From: an uncultured Clostridia bacterium
GTDB taxonomy: Bacteria; Bacillota; Clostridia; TANB77; CAG-508
Length of the DNA: 64,000 nucleotides
Assembly (NCBI GenBank): GCA_948891265.1
Contig: CAQUBD010000005.1
Coordinates: 1 to 64,000, forward strand
Direction: 5' to 3'
Shown: in pieces, positions 54,933-63,999 of the stretch
How positions within the stretch are numbered: the first letter of the stretch is position 1
How the letters are laid out: every line of letters begins with the position of its first letter
The notes under the pieces: generated by a model
What the model was told of the DNA's origin: nothing
Database searches by the model: none
The model's input: the letters and a program-made list of their open reading frames with translations, nothing else
Program-made: the position numbers and the translations under genes

Positions 54933-55781
54933 TTACTCACATATATATGAAACAGAAAAAGCCATATACGTATTTTTTCCCCAAGGTTGATGCCCTAACA
55001 TTATTGTTCCCTCAGGCATAACAGTAAGTTCTTGAGTTACATATCCATTAGCCTCCACAACAGGGCATTTAACCACATCAGTAGGTCTAAATCCCTCTGG
55101 TACTGATAAGAATGGCTGATTTACTGGAATATCTTTATTTACTAGGCAAGTAATATTTAAAGTTACTACATTTCCATATTTTTTTATTGGATCTTTATAC
55201 AACAGTTCAATATATTCAGTTGTACCTATTTGTGGTATTTGGACATCTAAATTATCTTGCTTTTTATTTATCTTTTCGTTAAAATCATTATTCATTGTTT
55301 TTATTTGACTTTTCAACGTATCAATTTCTTTTCTTAATTCTCCTATTTCTGTTGATGAAATATCTTGGTCATTATTACTAGAATCTGGTTCATCTATAAT
55401 TGTCTTCCCATCCCATATATTTGATAATAATATTTCGTAATTTCCATCTTTAGTTATTATACTAGCAATTTTACTTGTATCTGTTTCATCATATTTTATA
55501 TCTTCTTCTTTTTCTACATATTTATTTAATATCTCTTTTAACTCATTTTGAGATAGATCCATACTCATATTTTCTGCTTGTTTTGCCATTATATCTGTTT
55601 GTATTTGTTCAATTATACTTGCTTTCTCTGCTTTTTCCTTTGCTGTTTTAGCCTTATTTATTAACCCATCATTTCCTACTAATGATGCTATACTTATTCC
55701 TGCTAATATCAAAAGTATTATTATTGTTATTACTAATGTTATTATTGTTATTCCTTTTTCTTTTATATGTACTTTTTTCAT
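54933..55781 (-). CDS. Prepilin-like surface protein, paralogue 3
   Basis: A protein of about 282 aa. The start MKKVHIKEKG follows AGGAGG; a longer frame adds 17 residues. The N-terminal 130 residues are nearly identical to the 51375 gene (KEILNKYVEKEEDIKYDETD), then a coiled coil (ELRKEIDTLKSQIKTMNND) and a different head (DPIKKYGNVVTLNITCLVNK...) that also ends SVSYICE. Recent duplication with divergence of the head. Confidence 0.75.
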   Translation of the reverse strand: MKKVHIKEKGITIITLVITIIILLILAGISIASLVGNDGLINKAKTAKEKAEKASIIEQIQTDIMAKQAENMSMDLSQNELKEILNKYVEKEEDIKYDETDTSKIASIITKDGNYEILLSNIWDGKTIIDEPDSSNNDQDISSTEIGELRKEIDTLKSQIKTMNNDFNEKINKKQDNLDVQIPQIGTTEYIELLYKDPIKKYGNVVTLNITCLVNKDIPVNQPFLSVPEGFRPTDVVKCPVVEANGYVTQELTVMPEGTIMLGHQPWGKNTYMAFSVSYICE

Positions 55782-56055
55782 ATTTACTATCTTTCCTCCT
55801 ATGTATATTTTTTCCTTTATTTTTCTTCTCATACATCTGTAATTTGTATTTATACTATCATTATATCTATAAGTTAGCTATTTGTAAATAATCTATTTCT
55901 TTTAAATTTAATTTCTATCATTTATATTACTTCTCTTCATATTATCTAAAATATTATAAAATTTGAAAAAAGTGCATTGAAAGTAAATTGAATTAGAAAA
56001 TCTTAATAATATTTTATTTTTAATTATTATATATCTGAATATCTAAAAACACAAT

Positions 56056-56088
56056 AAAAGTGACTACTTTTAGTAATCACTTTTTTAC
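56056..56088 (-). terminator. Repeated terminator, copy 5
   Basis: Same hairpin and T run as 42860. Follows fhs. Confidence 0.8.
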
Positions 56089-56116
56089 ATAAAATTTAGT
56101 TAACAATATTTGTATT

Positions 56117-57779
56117 TTAAAAAATTCCAATAATATCTCCATTATCATCAATATCAATACTCTCTGCAGCTGGAACTCTTGGAAGTCCTGGCATAGTCAT
56201 AATCTTTCCAGAAATTGCAACAACAAATCCTGCTCCCGCTTTCAAATTGATATCTCTTATTGTAATTTTAAATGGCTCTTTACATTCTAAATTTTTTGCA
56301 TTGTCTGAAAAAGAATACTGTGTTTTTGCTATACAGACTGGTAAATTCGCAAATCCTAAATCTTCAATTCTTTTAATTTCCTTAATTGCCTGTTCTGAAA
56401 ATTCCACTCCAGTTGCACCATAAATTTCTTTTGCAACTTTCTCTATTTTTGTCTTTATATCATCTTCTAATTCATATATATATTTAAATTTTTCTTCATT
56501 CTCTACTAGGCTAACTAATTTTTGAGCAATATCTATTGCCCCTTCTCCGCCTTTAGCCCAACCTTCAACAAGACTTGATTGAATTCCTTTTTCTTTTAAC
56601 TCATCTTGTATATATTTTATTTCTTTTTCATCATCTGTAATATATCTATTTATTGCTACTATAACATTTAGTCCAAACTTATCTTTTAAATTTTCTATAT
56701 GTTTATATAGATTGCTCATTCCACTTTTTAATCCGCTCTATATTTTCTTCTTGAATTTTGTCTTTTTCAATTCCACCATGGTATTTTAGAGCTTTAATTG
56801 TAGCAACAATAACAACTGCATCTGGTTTAATATCTGCTTTCCTACATTTTATATCTAAAAACTTTTCAGCTCCTAAATCCGCACCAAATCCTGCCTCTGT
56901 TATTACATAATCAGCTAACTTTCTTGCCATTTTTGTTGCAATTATACTATTACATCCATGAGCTATATTAGCAAATGGCCCTCCATGGATTATTGCAGGA
57001 GTATGTTCTAATGTCTGTACCAAATTAGGTTTAATTGCATCTTTTAAAAGCACTGTCATAGCTCCTTCGGCTTTTAAATCTTTAGCATATACAGGTTCTT
57101 TTTTTGAATTATATCCAATAATTATATTTCCTAATTTTTGTTTTAAATCATCTATATTTTCTGCCAAACATAATATTGCCATAATCTCAGATGCAACAGT
57201 AATATCAAATCCGTCATTTCGTGGAACAATATTCTTTTCTCCTGATAATCCTGTATTTACAATTCTTAATTGTCTATCATTTAAATCTACACATCTTTTC
57301 CATGTAATTTCTTGAATGTCTAATTCATTACCAAAATAAATATGATTGTCTATTATACTTGAAAGTAAATTATTAGCAGATGTCATTGCATGAATATCAC
57401 CCGTAAAATGAAGATTTATATCTTCCATTGGTGCAACTTGAACATGTCCACCTCCAGTAGCTCCTCCTTTTATACCAAAAACTGGTCCTAAAGAAGGTTC
57501 TCTTAATGCCAATATTGATTTCTTTCCTATTTTAGAAAATCCATCTGCAATGGCTATTGATACAGTCGTTTTTCCTTCACCTAGTGGAGTTGGGTTTATG
57601 GCAGTTACTAATATCAATTTTCCATTTTTTCTATTCTTCAGTTTTTGATATACTGAGTTAGAAATTTTAGCTTTATATTTTCCATAACATTCTAAATCAT
57701 CTTCACTAATATTCAGTTTTTTACCAATTTCTGTTATTTTCTCTAATTCTGTATTTCTTGCAATATCAATATCTTCCAT
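56117..57779 (-). CDS. fhs: Formate-tetrahydrofolate ligase, read through a +1 shift
   Basis: Fhs makes 10-formyl-THF from formate, ATP and THF. Two open frames (56703-57788 and 56117-56719) join when C56735 is skipped: EENIEGLKSGMSNLYKHIEN, exactly the family pattern before FGLNVIVAINRY. The total is 553 aa, the normal length. The P-loop region TPLGEGKTT near residue 63 and RNDGFDITVASEIMAIL are intact; EGWAKGGEGAIDIAQKL and TMPGLPRVPAAE lie in the second frame. The ATG at 57779 follows AGGAGATGATTTTT. Without the shift the enzyme would lose its last 200 residues. Confidence 0.95.
56733..56735 (-). other. CGG +1 frameshift site, fhs
   Basis: Coding strand GAA AAT ATA GAG C GGA TTA AAA AGT GGA. 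Skipping C gives ENIEGLKSGM; the zero frame ends after ten more codons. Confidence 0.9.
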
Positions 57780-57823
57780 AAAAATCATCTCCTATTTTAA
57801 TATTCAAATTATAAAATTATATA

Positions 57824-58264
57824 CTAAGCAATGATTCCAACTATTATTCCAATTAGTGCCCCTATAAAAACTTGAACTGGAGTATGTCCTAACACTTCTA
57901 CCAAGCGTTCTGAAACTTGCATACCTGTCAACCCTGGTGTTTCAATTATTTTATTTAATAAAGCTGCTTGTTTTCCTGCAGCTCTTCTAACACCACAAGC
58001 ATCATACATAACAACAGCAGCAACAATAACAGATAATGCAAAAATTGGTGTATCTACACCTTGATATTTTCCAATCAATGTTGCTAAAGATGTAACTATT
58101 GCAGAATGAGAACTTGGCATTCCTCCTGCACCAATTATTCTTTTAAAATTAATTTTTTTTGTTTTAATTAAATCATGTATCACTTTATATGTCTGAATAA
58201 AAAACCATAATAAAAATGGTATATATATATATTTGTTTTGTATAAAACCCATCAAATTGTTCAC
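57824..58264 (-). CDS. Divergent PAP2 (DUF212) family membrane protein
   Basis: A protein of about 146 aa. GAGGMPSSHSAIVTSLATLI, DACGVRRAAGKQAALLN and LGHTPVQVFIGALIGI are the three conserved blocks of the DUF212 'divergent PAP2' family, with several membrane helices. It is likely a membrane phosphatase-like protein of unknown substrate. GTG at 58264 follows GGGGAATATCATA; a longer frame adds 18 residues. Confidence 0.88.
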   Translation of the reverse strand: MNNLMGFIQNKYIYIPFLLWFFIQTYKVIHDLIKTKKINFKRIIGAGGMPSSHSAIVTSLATLIGKYQGVDTPIFALSVIVAAVVMYDACGVRRAAGKQAALLNKIIETPGLTGMQVSERLVEVLGHTPVQVFIGALIGIIVGIIA

Positions 58265-58324
58265 TATGATATTCCCCTTTTTGTATAAACTAAAAATTTT
58301 AAGTCTAAATACTTTCAATTATAT

Positions 58325-58549
58325 TTAATTTTCCGCTGAAAAACTCTCTTCTTTAAATTCTCCGTCTTTTTCAAGTAAAATGGTTATTTTCTTTTCTGCT
58401 TCTTCTAACATTTTATTACATTCTTTTGATATTTTTATTCCTTCTTCAAATTTAGATATAGATTCATCTAAATTTAAATCACCCTTTTCTAATTCTGCAA
58501 CTATCTTCTCTAGATTTTCCATATTATTTTCAAAACTTACTTTTGCCAT
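58325..58549 (-). CDS. xseB: Exodeoxyribonuclease VII small subunit
   Basis: A 74-aa two-helix protein: SFENNMENLEKIVAELEKGD and LNLDESISKFEEGIKISKEC are the canonical XseB motifs. It binds the large subunit XseA, encoded nearby, separated by one anchored-protein gene. Confidence 0.95.
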   Translation of the reverse strand: MAKVSFENNMENLEKIVAELEKGDLNLDESISKFEEGIKISKECNKMLEEAEKKITILLEKDGEFKEESFSAEN

Positions 58550-58569
58550 ATTCTTTCCTTTCGTTTATT

Positions 58570-59094
58570 CTATTCTGTTACTTTTCCAGTATTTACATTA
58601 ACATTGTATATTGTTATAACAGTCCTATTTGCTTTATTTATTACTGATACATTATATGTGCCATCATCTTGTAGTTCAGCATTAAAATCATAAGAATCAA
58701 CTGAAATAGCCCATTCTTCTTTTGCTAATTCAATTGCTTTTTGCCTATTCTGAACTTCAATATTTTCCTGCTTACTTTCTTGTTCTTCTTTTCCCACAAT
58801 AGCTGTGTTATTACTATTTTGTTCTTCTATTTTGGGTACATCTTGTTCATTAATTATATTTTCTGATAATACATTATTTTCTTCTATACTATTACTTATT
58901 TCATTATCATTATAATTATCATTTTCATTTATATTTTCAAAATAATCCATCATATTTGAAATTGCATCTTGGTTATTGTTTGACTTATTTTCTTTTACTT
59001 TATTATTAAATATTACAGCAACTACTCCTCCAATTAATAATACACTTAATATTACTATTATTATTTTTGTTTTTGTTGTTATTTGATTAATCAT
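58570..59094 (-). CDS. Membrane-anchored PepSY-like protein
   Basis: A 174-aa protein. N-terminal helix (KIIIVILSVLLIGGVVAVIF), long Asn/Glu-rich linker, and a C-terminal domain KAIELAKEEWAISVDSYDFN then VSVINKANRTVITIYNVNVN and TGKVTE, which looks like a PepSY fold. Located between xseA and xseB; probably exported and unrelated to their function. Confidence 0.7.
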   Translation of the reverse strand: MINQITTKTKIIIVILSVLLIGGVVAVIFNNKVKENKSNNNQDAISNMMDYFENINENDNYNDNEISNSIEENNVLSENIINEQDVPKIEEQNSNNTAIVGKEEQESKQENIEVQNRQKAIELAKEEWAISVDSYDFNAELQDDGTYNVSVINKANRTVITIYNVNVNTGKVTE

Positions 59095-59122
59095 ATAATT
59101 TCTCTCCTTGGCATTTAGTTTT

Positions 59123-60316
59123 TTATAAAACTCCTGCTTCTACTTTTCCATCTACAAATCTTATTTCAATTTTATCATTTGCTTTTAAATCTTTTTTACT
59201 CTTAATTATTTTGCCTTTTTGTTCAACTAATGAATATCCCCTTGTTAGTGTTTTTAATGGACTCAATGTATCTAATTTAGAAACTAATTCTATATATTTT
59301 GTCTTTTCTTCTTTTTGTTTAGTTTTTATAATGTTTTCTAATCTTTTTATTAAATTATCTATTTTTATATAATTATCATTAATATCTCTATAAGGTTCTT
59401 TAAATACTCTTCTTGACATACATTTTTCATATCTTAGTTTCATTATCTCTACTTTTTTTACTAGAGTTAATCTTAATCTATTTTGATATGAATTTATTTT
59501 TTGTTTTACTTCATATATATCTGGAACTGCAAGCTCAGCAGCTGCTGAAGGTGTTGGGGCTCTTAAGTCTGCAACAAAGTCTGAAATTGAAAAGTCAGTT
59601 TCGTGTCCTACTGCAGATATTATAGGAATTTCTGAATTATATATTGCATGGGCAACTATTTCTTCATTAAATGGCCATAAGTCTTCTAATGAACCTCCAC
59701 CTCTTGCCAAAATTAGTACATCCGCTAATTTATTTTCATTCATAAATTTAATTCCATCTGCAATTTTTTCTGCTGCTCCTTCACCTTGAACAGGCACTGG
59801 AAATAGTCTTATATACACATTAGGATTTCTTCTTGTGCTTACATTTATTATATCTCTTATTACAGAACCAGTTTGTGATGTTAAAACACCTATAACTTTT
59901 GGCATTTGGGGTATATTCTTTTTATGGTTTTTATCAAAGAAACCTTGCTCTTCTAGTCTCTGCTTAAGTTCCTCATATTTTTTATATAGTCTTCCTACTC
60001 CATCTTCTTGCATAGTTTTTGCATATAGTTGATATACTCCATCTCTTTCAAAAACAGATACCCCTCCTACTACAAAGACCTTCATTCCGTCTCTTGGTAC
60101 AAACTCTAATCTTTCTGCATAACTTTTAAACATTATGCATTTTATTAGTGATTTTTCATCCTTTAAAGTAAAATACATATGCCCTGTATAATGATTCTTA
60201 AAATTAGAAATTTCTCCCTTTACTAAAATATTGTTCAAATTTTCGTCGTCCGCAATTTTATCTTTAATATAACCATTTAATTGACTTACACTTATTGCCA
60301 TATTCTCATAATTCAT
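59123..60316 (-). CDS. xseA: Exodeoxyribonuclease VII large subunit
   Basis: A 397-aa protein: N-terminal OB fold (VSQLNGYIKDKIADDENLNN, ISNFKNHYTGHMYFTLKD), catalytic domain with GVLTSQTGSVIRDI, LARGGGSLEDLWPFNEE and SAVGHETDFSISDFVAD, and a C-terminal coiled coil. Degrades single-stranded DNA with XseB. It follows nusB by 14 bases. Confidence 0.97.
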   Translation of the reverse strand: MNYENMAISVSQLNGYIKDKIADDENLNNILVKGEISNFKNHYTGHMYFTLKDEKSLIKCIMFKSYAERLEFVPRDGMKVFVVGGVSVFERDGVYQLYAKTMQEDGVGRLYKKYEELKQRLEEQGFFDKNHKKNIPQMPKVIGVLTSQTGSVIRDIINVSTRRNPNVYIRLFPVPVQGEGAAEKIADGIKFMNENKLADVLILARGGGSLEDLWPFNEEIVAHAIYNSEIPIISAVGHETDFSISDFVADLRAPTPSAAAELAVPDIYEVKQKINSYQNRLRLTLVKKVEIMKLRYEKCMSRRVFKEPYRDINDNYIKIDNLIKRLENIIKTKQKEEKTKYIELVSKLDTLSPLKTLTRGYSLVEQKGKIIKSKKDLKANDKIEIRFVDGKVEAGVL

Positions 60317-60330
60317 AAATTTATTCTCTC

Positions 60331-60747
60331 CTAATTTAGAGTGTCCATACCTTTTACTATACTTGCAAGTATTCCATTAACAAAATTTTTAGACTTATCT
60401 TCTCCATATTTTTTAGCAAGCTCTACTGCTTCGTTTATTGCTACTTTATATGGTACTTCACTATATTTTATTTCATATATTGCAAGTTTTAATATAGCCA
60501 AATCCATTTTTGAAATTCTATTTAGTTTCCAATCTTCTTTTAGATTTTGCTCAATGTCTTTTAATATTTGCTCATTATTTTTATTTGTCCCTAAAATTAC
60601 ATCTTTCATATATTTTTCTGTTTCTTCGTCTTTTATATTGTTGCTTTCAAAAAATAAATCAATTTGTTCTTGTAAGTCTTCTGTTTTTTGAATTTCTAAA
60701 CTATATATTAGTTTGAAAGCATATTCTCTCATTGTTGATCTATTCAT
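60331..60747 (-). CDS. nusB: Transcription antitermination protein NusB
   Basis: A protein of about 138 aa starting MNRSTMREYAFKLIYSLEIQ after GGAAGAGAAA. All-helical fold with NRISKMDLAILKLAIYEI, YKVAINEAVELAKKYG and KNFVNGILASIVK, the NusB signature. A longer open frame upstream contains a zero-frame CGG (DERNEV), but it reads through the intergenic repeat and is not coding. Upstream member of the nusB-xseA-xseB unit. Confidence 0.95.
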   Translation of the reverse strand: MNRSTMREYAFKLIYSLEIQKTEDLQEQIDLFFESNNIKDEETEKYMKDVILGTNKNNEQILKDIEQNLKEDWKLNRISKMDLAILKLAIYEIKYSEVPYKVAINEAVELAKKYGEDKSKNFVNGILASIVKGMDTLN

Positions 60748-60759
60748 TTTCTCTTCCTT

Positions 60760-60985
60760 TCGCTTCACTTCGTTCCGCTCATCGTCATCTGAAAATTTCT
60801 CCGAAATTTCCATCTGCCAAATCTTGCCTTCGGAGCCTTTTCTGCTTTGATTCGCTCATCGCAACTGTAAAAATTGGAAATTTTTACAGTTTGCAAATCA
60901 CTTACTCTGCTTCTTTTAATATCATTTGTCTGCCAAATCTTGCCTTCGGAGCTTTTTCTGCTTTGATTCGCTCATCGTCATCTAA
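60760..60985. repeat. Direct repeats and hairpins upstream of nusB
   Basis: CTGCCAAATCTTGCCTTCGG with the following TTTTCTGCTTTGATTCGCTC occurs at about 60812-60861 and again at 60929-60979. Between them CTGTAAAAATTGG/CCAATTTTTACAG style palindromes occur. The CGCTCATCG motif at each end also occurs near 30770 and 60778. No gene seen. Confidence 0.65.
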
Positions 60986-61002
60986 ATTTTTTTATTTTTT
61001 AA

Positions 61003-61206
61003 TTACATTTTATCAATAAATTTTTTTAATTTTGTTTTAACATCGTCCTTATTTTGTTGAACGTAGTTTCCAATAAAGGCACCTGCTAATACTAATAATA
61101 TTCCTATTATCAGTGCATATAGTTTTGTTGCTAATATTATTATTGATATTATTATTCCTATAATGGCTCCTCTATATTGACTTATGAATTTTTTAAAATC
61201 TTCCAT
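61003..61206 (-). CDS. DUF2273 small membrane protein
   Basis: A 67-aa protein with two helices (GAIIGIIISIIILATKLYAL and GILLVLAGAFIGNYV) and a basic end. This matches the small DUF2273 proteins encoded with AmaP and Asp23 in Firmicutes; here it follows amaP and asp23 on the same strand. Cell-envelope associated; molecular role not established. Confidence 0.85.
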   Translation of the reverse strand: MEDFKKFISQYRGAIIGIIISIIILATKLYALIIGILLVLAGAFIGNYVQQNKDDVKTKLKKFIDKM

Positions 61207-61224
61207 TATTAAATATTCCCTTCA

Positions 61225-61788
61225 TTATTCTTTTTCTATATTTACTTGTTTTTCTTGAATAGCTTTTTTAATTGCTATATTTACTTCTTTTACTTCTAAA
61301 TCTGTTGCATCTTTTATTTTAGTTTTTATTTTGTTTTGTAAATCTGCTGATAAGTCTTTTATTATTGCATCTGAACTTACTACTAAATTAACAAAAATAT
61401 TAATATTATTATCTTTATTCAATTCTACTCTTGATGTAACTTCTTTAGCCGTTTTATATTCCTTTATAACTACTTCAACTAAATTTTCAATTGTTTCTTT
61501 TGATATCATTAGTTTTCCATTTTCATTTTCTAAAAGGACTCCCTGTTTATCTCTTAATTCTTGTTTTGATGTTGGATCAAAAAATATGCATCTAATTGAT
61601 AATAATATAAATACTATACTTACCCCTAAAATAATTTTTGATGATGTATCAAAAATTATTAAATCCTTTACTAAATTTAGTATTATATCTACATCTAACC
61701 AACCAAATACTAGTAAACATGCTATTACTGATATAATTAATATTATATTTGAGTACAATATTAGTGTAATTTTTTCTATAACTTTCAT
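61225..61788 (-). CDS. amaP: Alkaline shock response membrane anchor protein AmaP
   Basis: A 187-aa protein with two N-terminal membrane helices (YSNIILIISVIACLLVFGWL and IILGVSIVFILLSIRCI) and a C-terminal Asp23-like domain (SRVELNKDNNINIFVNLVVS, LEVKEVNIAI). Anchors Asp23 at the membrane. Lies between asp23 and the DUF2273 gene. Confidence 0.88.
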   Translation of the reverse strand: MKVIEKITLILYSNIILIISVIACLLVFGWLDVDIILNLVKDLIIFDTSSKIILGVSIVFILLSIRCIFFDPTSKQELRDKQGVLLENENGKLMISKETIENLVEVVIKEYKTAKEVTSRVELNKDNNINIFVNLVVSSDAIIKDLSADLQNKIKTKIKDATDLEVKEVNIAIKKAIQEKQVNIEKE

Positions 61789-61848
61789 TTCTTTTATCTC
61801 TCCTTTTTCTTTTAGAAATCATTAAAACATTTATAATTTCTACTTTAA

Positions 61849-62301
61849 CTAATCATTTATATTTTCTTCTACCTCATCTACATCTTCTTTTCTAATAGTG
61901 TCTGTATTAACACCTTGCACATGTACATTTACTTCTTCTACCTTAAATCCAGTCATTCCTTCTACTGCTTTTTTTACTCTATTTTGTATTTCAAATGCAA
62001 CATCTGGTATTCTTGTACCATATTCAACTATAATGTTTACATCTATTTTTGTACTATTTTCTGATTTTTCTACTTTTATCCCTTTTGCTAGATTTTTCTT
62101 TCCACTTAATACTTCTGTTATTCCTCCAGCAAAACCTCCAGACATTGAAGCGACCCCTTCGACCTCAGATACTGCTACACCTGCTATAACAGCAATTACA
62201 TCATTTGATATTTCTATTCCATTTTCTGTATCTTCTACTTGTTCCTCAATGTTATCCTCTTTTATCTCTTCAATTTTGACTTTTTCATTATTCTCTTCCA
62301 T
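61849..62301 (-). CDS. Asp23/Gls24 family envelope stress protein
   Basis: A 150-aa protein. GIEISNDVIAVIAGVAVSEV then EGVASMSGG is the Asp23 start; VNIIVEYGTRIPDVAFEIQN and VEEVNVHVQGV are the rest of the fold. Acidic N- and C-terminal tails. First gene of the asp23-amaP-DUF2273 envelope unit. RBS AAAGGAGGAATTT. Confidence 0.93.
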   Translation of the reverse strand: MEENNEKVKIEEIKEDNIEEQVEDTENGIEISNDVIAVIAGVAVSEVEGVASMSGGFAGGITEVLSGKKNLAKGIKVEKSENSTKIDVNIIVEYGTRIPDVAFEIQNRVKKAVEGMTGFKVEEVNVHVQGVNTDTIRKEDVDEVEENIND

Positions 62302-62324
62302 GTAAATTCCTCCTTTACAATATA

Positions 62325-62369
62325 AAATTGATATACTAATATCATGTTACTAGTATATCAATTTTGGGT
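62325..62369. terminator. Hairpin between fmt and asp23
   Basis: AAAATTGATATACTA and TAGTATATCAATTTT pair around an 11-base loop. It could end fmt transcription or act as an operator for asp23. Confidence 0.5.
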
Positions 62370-62549
62370 ATTTTTTACAACCTTTTTAAGTTATTTTTGT
62401 TAAATTTATAACTATTCGTTATAGTTCATACTTTTATGTTAGAGACATACGGGTTTGAAATTGCCCCTACTATTGAAAGTGTTAATAAAAATAAATACTT
62501 TTTTACAGCTCCTATTTAGCGAATATAGAATATCTGTTAACTGTATCAA
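62370..62549. other. Intergenic region upstream of asp23
   Basis: No gene or RNA recognised. AT-rich, with the probable promoter of the asp23 unit. Confidence 0.3.
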
Positions 62550-63506
62550 TTATTCAAATACTTCAAATTCATTAATTGTATTTCCTCTTAAGAAATCACA
62601 AATATTCATCCTTTTAGCATTTTCTCCTTGAATCTCTAAAACACTTAATATTCCTTGTTTTGTTTTAATGTATAATCCATCTCTTTGGTCTGATATCAAA
62701 ACAGTTCCATTTCTAAAAATTTGAATATTTTCTTCATCATATCCAATGTTTGTTGCAATATCTACTTTCCAAAATTTAATCTTTTTATTGTTTAAGAAAG
62801 TATAAGCTCCCATAATTGGATTTAGTCCTCTAACTAGGTTTTTAATTTCTTGAGCAGTTTTATTTTCCCAATCAATTTTAGCCATTTCTTTATCTAACAT
62901 TGGAGCTATTGTAAAATCTTCTCCTTGCTGTTCTCTTGGTGCTGTTCCATTTTCTATTTTTTCTAATGTTTCTACTAGCAATTTTCCACCAATTTTAGAA
63001 AGTCTATCCCATAGTTCTCCTGTTGTTTCATTATCTCCAATTTCAACTTCCTCTTTTAAAATCATGTCACCTGTATCCATTCCAACATCCATATACATTG
63101 TTGTTATTCCTGTTTTTTTATCTCCATTTAAAACAGCCCATTGAATTGGCGCAGCTCCTCTGTATTTAGGAAGTAATGATCCATGTACATTTATACATCC
63201 TAATTTAGGAATTTCTAGTATTTCTTTTGGTAGAATTTTTCCATAAGCTACAACGCATATAACATCCGGATTTAATGATATTATTTCATCTATAAATTGC
63301 TGATTCTTTCTTACTTTTATTGGTTGATATATTGGTATATTTTTTTCTATTGCAAATTCTTTTACAGGAGATGCAACCATTTTCATTCCTCTTCCTTTTG
63401 GCTTATCTGGATTTGTTACTACTCCTATTATTTTATGCCCTGCGTTATATACCGCTTCTAGGCTTTCTTTTGCAAAGTCTGGAGTTCCCATAAATAATAT
63501 ATTCAT
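62550..63506 (-). CDS. fmt: Methionyl-tRNA formyltransferase
   Basis: A 318-aa protein. NILFMGTPDFAKESLEA, GRGMKMVASPVKEFA, and the catalytic region VHGSLLPKYRGAAPIQWA with TGITTMYMDVGMDTGDMI are intact; a C-terminal OB-like domain follows. Formylates initiator Met-tRNA using 10-formyl-THF, the product of the Fhs encoded at 56-58 kb. Confidence 0.97.
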   Translation of the reverse strand: MNILFMGTPDFAKESLEAVYNAGHKIIGVVTNPDKPKGRGMKMVASPVKEFAIEKNIPIYQPIKVRKNQQFIDEIISLNPDVICVVAYGKILPKEILEIPKLGCINVHGSLLPKYRGAAPIQWAVLNGDKKTGITTMYMDVGMDTGDMILKEEVEIGDNETTGELWDRLSKIGGKLLVETLEKIENGTAPREQQGEDFTIAPMLDKEMAKIDWENKTAQEIKNLVRGLNPIMGAYTFLNNKKIKFWKVDIATNIGYDEENIQIFRNGTVLISDQRDGLYIKTKQGILSVLEIQGENAKRMNICDFLRGNTINEFEVFE

Positions 63507-63616
63507 ATTTCATTTTTCCTTTCTTTTTTCTTTACATTGTTTTTGTAGAATTTGTATAATTAAAATCATTACTCATATTTATATTTTATAATTTCTTTTA
63601 TTTAATTCCCTCACTA

Positions 63617-63670
63617 TTGCATATTATGTTAATTTGTGTTATAATCACTGTATCAAAATTTAAAAGGAGG
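63617..63670 (+). promoter_or_regulatory. Promoter and RBS of the lipoprotein gene
   Basis: TTGCAT 63617-63622, 17-bp spacer with TTATGTTAATTTG, TATAAT 63640-63645; AAAGGAGG 63663-63670. Confidence 0.75.
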
Positions 63671-63678
63671 ACATGCAT

Positions 63679-63999
63679 ATGCGGTCAAAAAAATTACTTG
63701 CTACATTAGTTGTAGCCCTCACATTAGTAGCAACAGGATGTGGTGCTTCCACTTCCAACTCATCAGAAGTATCTTCTACTTCAAAAAGAGCTCAGGAAAT
63801 AGAAGAAATCGAACCTGCTCGTTTCTCTGCTAAAGAAGTGGAAATCTCTGGCATTTCTAACGTAGATTATTCTTGCATTATCACAGATCACCAAACAGGC
63901 AAACAATATCTCTACACTTGGAATAGATCGGTTGAGTCTGGCGGTGCAAGTATGGTAGAAATTGGAACTATTGATGACGCTAATATCAATGCTGACTAA
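63679..63999 (+). CDS. Small lipoprotein, unknown function
   Basis: A protein of 106 aa: signal peptide SKKLLATLVVALTLVATGC with lipobox VATGC, Ser/Thr-rich linker, and a small domain (SNVDYSCIITDHQTGKQYLY). The ATG at 63679 is chosen because AGGAGG lies eight bases upstream; the in-frame ATG at 63673 is only two bases from it. Codon 2 is CGG (Arg, 63682-63684). Own consensus promoter; composition richer in G and C than neighbours. One of the plus-strand single-gene units. Confidence 0.75.
   Translation: MRSKKLLATLVVALTLVATGCGASTSNSSEVSSTSKRAQEIEEIEPARFSAKEVEISGISNVDYSCIITDHQTGKQYLYTWNRSVESGGASMVEIGTIDDANINAD

Noticed and set aside
60331..60813. Longer NusB frame with an in-frame CGG (DERNEV) as a normal Arg codon on the minus strand
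   Set aside because: The extra 22 residues read through a hairpin-rich intergenic repeat; the real start MNRSTMREYAF has its own RBS, so this CGG is not coding.
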